Source: Alphaproteobacteria bacterium
GTDB taxonomy: Bacteria > Pseudomonadota > Alphaproteobacteria > Micavibrionales > UBA1664
Direction: 5' to 3'
Assembly (NCBI GenBank): GCA_002401195.1
Contig: NVSI01000004.1
Coordinates: 623-7,105 of the forward strand
DNA length: 6,483 bases
How positions within the stretch are numbered: position 1 is the stretch's first letter; every line of letters begins with the position of its first letter. This document shows, one piece after another, positions 1 to 5,006 of the stretch. The translations under genes were made by a program, and so were the position numbers. Under the pieces are notes generated by a model, which ran no database searches, had not been told where the DNA came from, and worked only from the letters and a program-made list of their open reading frames with translations.

Positions 1-1
1 A

Positions 2-1030
2 AAACTTGATTTTAAAGACGTTCTTATACGTCCCAAACGCTCTACACTCAAAAGCCGTAAAGACGTCGATATCCGACGCCAATATACGTTCAAATGGTCT
101 GGGTTAACCTATGACGGAACACCAATCATTGCCGCAAATATGGATGGTGTCGGTACAATTTCAATGGCGCGCGCCTTTTACAAGCAAGGCGAAGGCCTGA
201 CTTCGGCGCTTACAAAACATTACTCGCTGGATCAACTGGTTGAATTTTATTCATCGCCCGAATCTGAAAATGCATGGTATTCCGTGGGAATCGCGGATAA
301 AGATCATGAAAAACTGGATGCCGTTTTGTCAAAAATTGACGCGACACGAATTGATAAAATATGTATTGATGTCGCCAATGGATACTCCACTGGATTTAGT
401 GATTTTTTGAAAAAAACGCGTGAGAAATTCCCTGATAAAACAATTATGGCAGGAAATGTTGTCACAGGCGAAATGACCGAAGAACTTATTTTATGCGGCG
501 CGGACATCGTCAAGGTCGGAATCGGCCCTGGGTCCGTTTGCACGACACGTAAAATGACGGGCGTTGGTTACCCTCAACTTTCCGCAACAATCGAATGCGC
601 GGACGCAGCGCACGGTCTTGGCGGATTTGTGTGCGCCGATGGTGGTTGCACAGTTCCAGGCGACGTTGCCAAAGCCTTCGGAGCCGGAGCAGACTTTGTC
701 ATGCTGGGCGGGATGCTCGCTGGTCATGATCAGGCCGAAACAGAAATCATCACCGAAAACGGTGAACAATTCGCCGTCTTTTACGGGATGAGCAGCGATA
801 CAGCAATGGAACAACATTCCGGCGGCGTTGCCGAATATCGCGCGTCCGAAGGTAAAACAGTCAAAGTCCCCTATCGCGGCGATATTAACGACCGCACAAT
901 GCAAGATATATTGGGCGGATTACGGTCTGCCTGTACCTATGTTGGCGCACGACAATTGAAAGAATTGTCAAAGCGCACAACATTCATTATGGTAGGACAA
1001 CAAATTAACAACGTCTTTGGACAAAGCTAA
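2..1030 (+). CDS. guaC: GMP reductase, 5' end cut by the window
   Basis: GMP reductase converts GMP to IMP and ammonia using NADPH, a cytoplasmic purine-salvage step that returns guanine nucleotides to the IMP branch point. The reading frame is open from base 2, and the first visible residues ([14 protein letters not shown]) match the start of E. coli GuaC after about seven missing residues. The 342 residues present are therefore nearly the whole protein (E. coli 347). Visible landmarks are the IIAANMD strand, the CIDVANGY and AGNVVTGEM segments, and the [11 protein letters not shown] loop, whose catalytic cysteine is codon 539-541 (residue 180 here, about 187 in full). The DGGC turn and FYGMSS motif follow. 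FYGMSS and the absence of a CBS-domain insert separate it from IMP dehydrogenase. The ATG at 140 is internal and not the start. A hypothetical gene follows 19 bp downstream, probably in the same transcript. The identification is very secure. Confidence 0.97.
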   Translation, partial: KLDFKDVLIRPKRSTLKSRKDVDIRRQYTFKWSGLTYDGTPIIAANMDGVGTISMARAFYKQGEGLTSALTKHYSLDQLVEFYSSPESENAWYSVGIADKDHEKLDAVLSKIDATRIDKICIDVANGYSTGFSDFLKKTREKFPDKTIMAGNVVTGEMTEELILCGADIVKVGIGPGSVCTTRKMTGVGYPQLSATIECADAAHGLGGFVCADGGCTVPGDVAKAFGAGADFVMLGGMLAGHDQAETEIITENGEQFAVFYGMSSDTAMEQHSGGVAEYRASEGKTVKVPYRGDINDRTMQDILGGLRSACTYVGARQLKELSKRTTFIMVGQQINNVFGQS

Positions 1031-1049
1031 AAGAAAGCCTCGGTAAATT

Positions 1050-1559
1050 ATGAGCGATCAACTATCACTTACACCTGAAAAAGCCACAACAACGGACAAA
1101 GACACACCTGTTGAACAACGTTTACAGGAAACTGCGGCCACATGCCTTTCCAGCCTTGAAGCATGGAAAGAAAACCTGAAAGACGATGACGCCAAAGCAA
1201 AATTGCAAAATGCCGTTCACGAGCTTCGTAAAGTGTGTGCGCGCCTCGAAGTCGATATTGCAATGAATGACCGCACAAATACAAATGCGAAACGTATTCC
1301 AATTCCTGAGCACAAATCAACGATGAGCAAGCGCAAAGACCAAAAGCCTTTGTCTGAAATTTTGCCCGTTGCTGAAATTAAAAAAGCCAATGAGCGTAAG
1401 AAAGTTGAAATCAAAAATTCTGAGGCGCCTCACAATACAAATGACGCACCAGAAAACGATGAATTCACAGGTGATGATGGCAAACAACCAATGACAAATG
1501 AATTAGAGGGTGAAAAGAAACCTCGCCGTCCACGTCGCAAGAAAAAAGACGGGAAGTAA
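1050..1559 (+). CDS. hypothetical protein with helical N-terminal half and basic C-terminal tail
   Basis: I do not recognise this 169-residue protein. By eye, residues 20-75 look like a helical pair, with Leu/Ala/Val spaced among charged residues (EQRLQETAATCLSSLEAWKE, then LQNAVHELRKVCARLEVDI). Residues 90-120 are lysine-rich, residues 122-150 are Asn/Asp/Glu-rich and probably disordered, and the last 14 residues contain ten Lys/Arg (KKPRRPRRKKKDGK). There is no signal peptide or membrane segment, so it is presumably cytoplasmic. The basic tail suggests contact with nucleic acid or ribosomes, which is inference from composition only. It starts at ATG 19 bp after the guaC stop without a strong Shine-Dalgarno, which suggests co-transcription and perhaps translation dependent on guaC. 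The shadow frames on the opposite strand are less protein-like. That the gene is real is likely; its function is unknown. Confidence 0.75.
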   Translation: MSDQLSLTPEKATTTDKDTPVEQRLQETAATCLSSLEAWKENLKDDDAKAKLQNAVHELRKVCARLEVDIAMNDRTNTNAKRIPIPEHKSTMSKRKDQKPLSEILPVAEIKKANERKKVEIKNSEAPHNTNDAPENDEFTGDDGKQPMTNELEGEKKPRRPRRKKKDGK

Positions 1560-1563
1560 ATTA

Positions 1564-1608
1564 AAAATTTTAGAGGCTTGGAAATCTATGCTTTGCCTCT
1601 AAAAATTT
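1564..1608. terminator. convergent, possibly bidirectional hairpin terminator
   Basis: The arms TTTTAGAGGC (1568-1577) and GCCTCTAAAA (1595-1604) pair perfectly over 10 bp around a 17-nt loop, and three further A-T pairs follow beyond one mismatch (1564-1566 with 1606-1608). On the minus strand the GC-rich core is followed by TAAAATTTTT, a reasonable U-tract. On the plus strand the tract is weaker (AAAAATTTGC). The site lies between the ends of two convergent genes, 1050-1559 (+) and 1570-2070 (-), where a shared terminator is expected. The hairpin includes the stop codon and last codons of the minus-strand gene. The long loop lowers confidence. Confidence 0.6.
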
Positions 1609-2070
1609 GCTACACTTCGTTGCATTTAAAATACCTCTAGCCGCAGCTGAAAACGCCTTAGCCTTGCTTTGGCTCTCTTCACAAAAGACAAGGGCCAAAC
1701 TTGTCCCCGCCCTGTCGATAAAAAAATCTTTATCATACGCATCATCGCTTTTTCGTGCCGCGCGAATAGATTCAAAAAATGAGGCAAAAGTAATACGGTC
1801 ATGTGCCTGCATAAAGTTTTCTTTTGTTATGGAATTTTTGTTAAAAATTTCGCGCATTCTTTGTGCCACGCGTTTTTCAAGTTCGTCCGTTTTTTTAGAA
1901 ACAGCCACATCAAAATCTTTCAAAAAATCAAAAAGAGAAATCTCATTAAGAGAGTCCATCGCCTCCATATTTTTATTTTGATTTTCCAATTCTAATGCTT
2001 TTAAATATGGTTCAATCCGAAGACGGCGCCATTGCTCTATTGTAAGGTCGACTTTTTGTTGAATATCCAT
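1570..2070 (-). CDS. hypothetical protein, AT-rich orphan gene
   Basis: I do not recognise this 166-residue protein. It is charged and appears mostly helical. Residues 1-75 have a likely coiled-coil or long-helix pattern (IEQWRRLRIEPYLKALELEN, then KKTDELEKRVAQRMREIF). Residues 90-148 are a mixed helical region (ITFASFFESIRAARK, AKAFSAAARGILNATK). There is no signal peptide or membrane segment. The ATG at 2070 has AGGAG nine bases upstream, and a TTGACT-17-TATGGT promoter lies 34-62 bases upstream, so start and strand are well supported over the competing plus-strand frame at 1607-1981. Hand-counted GC over 1621-2040 is about 38%, against about 45% in three counted lines of the adjacent rng gene, which fits a lineage-specific or acquired gene. 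Its stop codon lies inside the convergent terminator hairpin. It probably forms its own transcript. Function is unknown. Confidence 0.72.
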   Translation of the reverse strand: MDIQQKVDLTIEQWRRLRIEPYLKALELENQNKNMEAMDSLNEISLFDFLKDFDVAVSKKTDELEKRVAQRMREIFNKNSITKENFMQAHDRITFASFFESIRAARKSDDAYDKDFFIDRAGTSLALVFCEESQSKAKAFSAAARGILNATKCSKFLEAKHRFPSL

Positions 2071-2078
2071 GGCTCGTT

Positions 2079-2084
2079 GCTCCT
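2079..2084 (-). promoter_or_regulatory. Shine-Dalgarno site of the 166-residue orphan gene
   Basis: The minus strand reads AGGAGC here, leaving nine bases between AGGAG and the ATG at 2070. It is one of only two near-consensus Shine-Dalgarno sites in the window (the other precedes infA). It fixes the start codon and argues that the minus-strand frame is the translated one. Confidence 0.75.
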
Positions 2085-2103
2085 ATATTAAAATACAAAA
2101 TTC

Positions 2104-2132
2104 ACCATAAGTACAAAAATATGAAAAGTCAA
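2104..2132 (-). promoter_or_regulatory. predicted sigma70-type promoter for the 166-residue gene
   Basis: On the minus strand a -35 box TTGACT (2127-2132, five of six consensus bases) is separated by exactly 17 bases from a -10 box TATGGT (2104-2109, four of six). The spacer is very AT-rich. Transcription would start near 2097, giving a leader of roughly 25-30 bases carrying the AGGAG site. The promoter sits in the 78-bp gap after rng, suggesting that the downstream gene is not merely the tail of the infA-maf-rng operon. The same TTGACT box with a 17-base spacer occurs upstream of infA. Confidence 0.55.
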
Positions 2133-2148
2133 ATAACGAAAAAAGAGA

Positions 2149-3372
2149 CTACCCCTCGGTCAATTCCATCATTGTTAACTTATCTTCCAATGTCGGCGTC
2201 CGACGTTGGCGCGACACTTCAAAAACACCAAGTTGCGTCACGCCGTGACAAACCGCCGTGCATGGGTCGCCAGATAATGCCTCTTCCAAGGCTTTGACCA
2301 CTTTATTTTTCTGCGAGGTCGCTTTCATATTAATAAAATCAGCCATAACAATACCTCCAATATTACGAATACGGATTTGACGCGCGATTTCTTTTGCGGC
2401 CTCTAAATTCGTGTTGAGCTTACTTTTGTCCGCGCCGCTATTCACATCCACAACCGTCATGGCGGCCGTGTCCTCGATAATAATTGATCCGCCAGAGGGC
2501 AAAACAACATAAGGGTGAAGCAACTGTTCGAATTGCCCGATTAAATCATGAATTTCAAACAATCCCATGCCCGAACGCGTGTTCGCGACCTCGCGAAATT
2601 CAATTTTCGTCATAAGGTCAGGCGCAAACAAATCGCACCATTCCTCTGTATCCTCGAATAATTCTTGGGTCGAGACAACGATTGAATCAATCTGCCCCAC
2701 TGACAAATCCCCCAATGTCCGTTGAACAGAATTAGGGCCAAGCATCAATAATGTTGGTTCTTCCTCACCATCATAGGCAAGAATGCTGTCCCACATTGCC
2801 TTTAAAATTTTCCCTTCACGCACCAAAATATCTGTCTGACAATGCGCCGCAGAGGATCGTAAAATACACCCCTGAATATCTTCTATATCCTTCAGCATCG
2901 CCTTCAAATTTTTTCGCAGGCCTTTGTCTTCGATACGTTTTGAAATCCTGTTTTCTGTCGCAAACGGCGTGTAAATTAAAAAACGTCCCGCCAACGCAAT
3001 ATCCATTGAAACGCGTGATACCTTTGATGTTCCGTGTTCCTGATCGTCTTGACCTGTGGGATTATACGGCGTTTTGACCTGTACCATCACCATTTGTCCG
3101 GCGCGTAAAATTTGCCCTATTTTTTTACCTTTGGCGGGTGATTTTCCGTCAACGCGCACATTTTTTAGCGGAAGATACCCATCAAAACCAAACCCCAAAT
3201 CAACAAAGGCCGCGCCATTGGCCGCGTCGATACGATCCACACGCGCCATATACAATGAGCCCCATCTGATGATTTCCGAAAAAGGGTCAATTTCTAAATT
3301 TTGAATAATGTTCTTTTTATCAATCGCGACAGCCCACAAGCTCTCGTCCAGATCTTCGATTAAAATATCCAT
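2149..3372 (-). CDS. rng: ribonuclease E/G family endoribonuclease, short form
   Basis: RNase E/G enzymes are Mg-dependent cytoplasmic endonucleases that cut AU-rich single-stranded RNA, acting in rRNA maturation and mRNA decay. The protein has 407 residues. An S1 RNA-binding domain spans about 35-120 (GSLYMARVDRIDAANGAAFV, FDGYLPL), with an apparent insert near 101-116. A 5'-sensor-like segment lies near 168-176 (GCILRSSA; R172-S173 where E. coli RNase E has Arg169-Thr170). The DNase I-like catalytic part carries the metal ligands D309 (VVDVNSG) and D345 (MADFINM), equivalent to E. coli D303 and D346, plus NTNLEAAKEIARQIRIRN and the closing FEVSRQRRTPTL. The chain stops 17 residues after SRQR, before the CPxC zinc-link of E. 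coli RNase E/G, and has no small domain. It starts with ATG 6 bp after the maf stop with no clear Shine-Dalgarno, so coupling to maf is likely. Family assignment is secure; the choice of Rng over Rne rests on size and context. Confidence 0.93.
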   Translation of the reverse strand: MDILIEDLDESLWAVAIDKKNIIQNLEIDPFSEIIRWGSLYMARVDRIDAANGAAFVDLGFGFDGYLPLKNVRVDGKSPAKGKKIGQILRAGQMVMVQVKTPYNPTGQDDQEHGTSKVSRVSMDIALAGRFLIYTPFATENRISKRIEDKGLRKNLKAMLKDIEDIQGCILRSSAAHCQTDILVREGKILKAMWDSILAYDGEEEPTLLMLGPNSVQRTLGDLSVGQIDSIVVSTQELFEDTEEWCDLFAPDLMTKIEFREVANTRSGMGLFEIHDLIGQFEQLLHPYVVLPSGGSIIIEDTAAMTVVDVNSGADKSKLNTNLEAAKEIARQIRIRNIGGIVMADFINMKATSQKNKVVKALEEALSGDPCTAVCHGVTQLGVFEVSRQRRTPTLEDKLTMMELTEG

Positions 3373-3378
3373 ATGTTT

Positions 3379-3963
3379 TTATACGCTCGCGAATCCATTT
3401 CCATTTAACATCTGGATTGTATCATAGATGCTCAATCCGACAATGTTCGAATATGATCCGCTGATAAATGGAATAAATGTTGAGGCAAGACCTTGGATCC
3501 CGTAACCGCCAGCCTTCCCGTCCCATTCCATTGAAGTCACGTAATTTTTCTTTTCGCTCTCTGATAAAACTTTAAATTTTACGGAGGTTTCGCACACGCG
3601 AATAATCTCACCCCCCGTTGGCGTTATTAAACAAATTCCGCCCATCACCGTGTGGCGGCGTCCTGACATCATCGAGAGGAATTTATACGCCTCGACTTCA
3701 CCTTCGGGCTTTTGAAGGACGCGGCGGCCCATCACAACAACAGTATCGGCGCCCAAAACAAAGGATTTTTTATGAGACACCGCAATCGCGCGCGCCTTTT
3801 CCAACGCCATACGTTTCACATACGGCCGAGGCAGTTCATTCCTAAATGGGGTTTCATCAATATCCGCAGGGATAATTTGGTCAGGGATAATCCCGACCTC
3901 TGCTAATAAATCTTTACGGCGTGGAGATGCCGAAGCAAGAATAAGATCGCTATTATTTTTCAC
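3379..3963 (-). CDS. maf: Maf family nucleoside triphosphate pyrophosphatase, probably dTTP/UTP type
   Basis: Maf proteins hydrolyse nucleoside triphosphates to the monophosphate and pyrophosphate, removing non-canonical or excess nucleotides, and are also linked to septum inhibition. The 194 residues match the usual family length. Visible motifs in order are ILASASPRR (8-16), the acidic DIDE (34-37), GADTVVV (71-77, likely catalytic D73), LQKP (83-86, conserved lysine), SGRRHTV (100-106), [10 protein letters not shown] (149-158) and GSYSNIVGL (169-177). The KAGGYGIQG form fits the YhdE-like dTTP/UTP group better than the YceF-like 7-methyl-GTP group, which is a family-level inference. The start is GTG at 3963, 11 bases inside the infA reading frame, so ribosomes finishing infA could start maf directly. 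Identity is secure and substrate moderately so. Confidence 0.94.
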   Translation of the reverse strand: MKNNSDLILASASPRRKDLLAEVGIIPDQIIPADIDETPFRNELPRPYVKRMALEKARAIAVSHKKSFVLGADTVVVMGRRVLQKPEGEVEAYKFLSMMSGRRHTVMGGICLITPTGGEIIRVCETSVKFKVLSESEKKNYVTSMEWDGKAGGYGIQGLASTFIPFISGSYSNIVGLSIYDTIQMLNGNGFASV

Positions 3964-4171
3964 GGAAAATAATACGGCCTTTACTCAAATCATAAGGTGT
4001 CATTTCAACAACAACCTTGTCCCCCGCCAAAACGCGAATACGGTGTTTACGCATTTTTCCCGCTGTGTGGGCGATCATTTCATGATCATTTTCAAGGGTC
4101 ACACGGAACATTGCATTGGGCAAAACCTCAACAACAATACCGTTAAATTCCATTAATTCTTCTTTAGCCAA
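3953..4171 (-). CDS. infA: translation initiation factor IF-1
   Basis: IF-1 binds the 30S A site during initiation and works with IF-2 and IF-3 to set initiation fidelity. The 72 residues form one S1-like OB fold. Family signatures are MAKEEL at the start, then [34 protein letters not shown] and [20 protein letters not shown], typical of alphaproteobacterial IF-1. The start codon is TTG at 4171, with AGGAG six bases upstream; no in-frame ATG precedes it, and the encoded MAKEEL matches conserved IF-1 starts. The first in-frame ATG is codon 7 (4153), which would remove that conserved segment and has no Shine-Dalgarno. The 3' end overlaps maf by 11 bases. It is the first gene of the infA-maf-rng operon, with a predicted promoter 39-67 bases upstream, although readthrough from the 241-residue gene 80 bp upstream is also possible. 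Confidence 0.97.
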   Translation of the reverse strand: MAKEELMEFNGIVVEVLPNAMFRVTLENDHEMIAHTAGKMRKHRIRVLAGDKVVVEMTPYDLSKGRIIFREK

Positions 4172-4185
4172 AATAAACTCCTCAT
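4153..4185 (-). other. short ORF overlapping the infA start (10 codons), coding status unproven
   Basis: An ATG at 4185 directly abuts the infA Shine-Dalgarno (ATGAGGAG) and opens a 10-codon frame, [10 protein letters not shown], in a different phase from infA. It ends at TAA (4153-4155), and the stop overlaps the in-frame ATG of infA codon 7 as TAATG. It has no Shine-Dalgarno of its own. It may be chance, but it could compete with the TTG start or permit reinitiation at codon 7. Confidence 0.25.
4178..4182 (-). promoter_or_regulatory. Shine-Dalgarno site that fixes the infA TTG start
   Basis: The minus strand reads AGGAG here, with six bases to the TTG at 4171. This spacing is near optimal for the TTG and unsuitable for the ATG at 4185, which lies upstream of the site, or for the ATG at 4153, which is 24 bases away. 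It is the main DNA-level support for the unusual start codon. Confidence 0.8.
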
Positions 4186-4209
4186 ATTTTTATCTGTATA
4201 TATGATGAT

Positions 4210-4238
4210 TGTATAATCGATTATCGACAAACAGTCAA
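4210..4238 (-). promoter_or_regulatory. predicted promoter of infA-maf-rng with internal palindrome
   Basis: On the minus strand a -35 box TTGACT (4233-4238, five of six) and a -10 box TATACA (4210-4215, four of six) are 17 bases apart. Transcription would start near 4203, giving an infA leader of about 30 bases. A perfect 12-bp palindrome, ATAATCGATTAT (4213-4224), covers the spacer and the upstream part of the -10 box. A dimeric regulator bound there would block RNA polymerase, but AT-rich palindromes of this length can arise by chance. Confidence 0.5.
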
Positions 4239-4251
4239 AGGACAAGAGTGT

Positions 4252-4977
4252 TTATCTGTTGAGGTCAGGATAAGATGTTCCGTTTTCACGCTCTAGCATC
4301 GCACGAATTTCAGTCGACATATCCGTTATTTTTTGAGAAATATTTGCATTCAGAGCCTTTTCCATCGCTCCATAATCAATCCCTGTATACTTCATTACCA
4401 TGCTCACAGTCGTCGCATAAGCCCGGGTCTCCATATGGGAATCGGTTCGGCGAATGGTCGGCGCTTGCTTTTTTATCATTTCAATATCATCGCTCACGGA
4501 ATCTAAAACTAAGAATTTTTCAATATTATTCAAAGAGTCAAACATGCTCTGCATTGGTTTTAACGAATCTTTAAACCCAAGGACATTTTTTGCAATGCTT
4601 TGGATTTCTTCGCGCAACTCTTTACTGGCGCCATCCAATGGTAATTCTTTTGTACATTCATACGATCCAATGCCGATGGCCAAAACATGGTCGGGGCATT
4701 TTTTTCCATCAAAGATCGCTGCAAAACGACGATTCATGTCAGCGATTCTTTTGCGATACAGATTCATATTCAATCGATAATTTCTGACTTTTTCTTTAGG
4801 CGACGGCCTTAATGTTTCGCAATCTCGCGTATACACATCCGACAAGATATACTTCGTCACGGGCATATCACTGGAAAAACCATCCAAAGTGTCGCGCAAA
4901 AATCCATATAATGTTGGATTGAACACTGGTCCACCCAATGTTGTGGTCTCTGTAAAAATACTAACAACGTTGCTCAT
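4252..4977 (-). CDS. hypothetical protein, 241 residues
   Basis: I do not recognise this protein. It appears soluble, with no signal peptide or membrane segment. Residues 1-55 are mixed (FNPTLYGFLRDTLDGFSSDM, VTKYILSDVY). Residues 60-90 are very basic and helical (KEKVRNYRLNMNLYRKRIAD, MNRRFAAIF). A short hydrophobic strand follows (HVLAIGIGSY, 97-106). Residues 118-230 look helical (SKELREEIQSIAKNVL, then IEKFLVLDSVSDDIEMIKKQ). IGIGSY is not a recognisable nucleotide-binding loop. There are three cysteines (C53, C94, C108) without a metal-site pattern. The ATG at 4977 lacks a Shine-Dalgarno; a CATAAT hexamer lies six bases upstream, so a leaderless transcript is conceivable. The gene is divergent from the AmgK-like kinase across 29 bp and lies 80 bp upstream of infA on the same strand, so it may read into that operon. 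Its coherent composition over 726 bp supports a real gene. Confidence 0.75.
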   Translation of the reverse strand: MSNVVSIFTETTTLGGPVFNPTLYGFLRDTLDGFSSDMPVTKYILSDVYTRDCETLRPSPKEKVRNYRLNMNLYRKRIADMNRRFAAIFDGKKCPDHVLAIGIGSYECTKELPLDGASKELREEIQSIAKNVLGFKDSLKPMQSMFDSLNNIEKFLVLDSVSDDIEMIKKQAPTIRRTDSHMETRAYATTVSMVMKYTGIDYGAMEKALNANISQKITDMSTEIRAMLERENGTSYPDLNR

Positions 4978-4984
4978 TTTGTTA

Positions 4985-4998
4985 TTATGTAATCATAA
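4985..4998. repeat. inverted repeat centred between divergent start codons
   Basis: TTATG-TAAT-CATAA forms perfect 5-bp arms around four bases. The centre (4991.5) is almost exactly mid-way between the minus-strand ATG at 4977 and the plus-strand ATG at 5007, and the right arm touches the AAGG Shine-Dalgarno of the plus-strand gene (4997-5000). It could be an operator for both genes or a small hairpin at the kinase ribosome-binding site. It is short and AT-rich, so chance cannot be excluded. Confidence 0.35.
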
Positions 4999-5006
4999 GG
5001 CAAGAA

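Noticed and set aside
491..904. A 137-codon minus-strand frame within guaC.
   Set aside because: It lies wholly inside a highly conserved enzyme gene and its Cys/His/Ala-rich product is a shadow of guaC codon usage.
1607..1981. A 124-codon plus-strand frame opposite the 166-residue orphan gene.
   Set aside because: It has no Shine-Dalgarno and its product is a low-complexity Ser/Phe/Leu-rich sequence. The minus-strand gene has a ribosome-binding site, a promoter and balanced composition.
2133..2165. A possible terminator after rng: a small GACC/GGT-type stem followed by six T on the minus strand.
   Set aside because: The stem is only three to four pairs with mismatches, too weak to call, although the T-tract is real.
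4212..4217. An exact TATAAT on the plus strand downstream of the 241-residue gene, a possible antisense promoter.
   Set aside because: It is part of the palindrome in the infA promoter, has no good -35 box at the correct distance (TTTATC), and no plus-strand gene follows.
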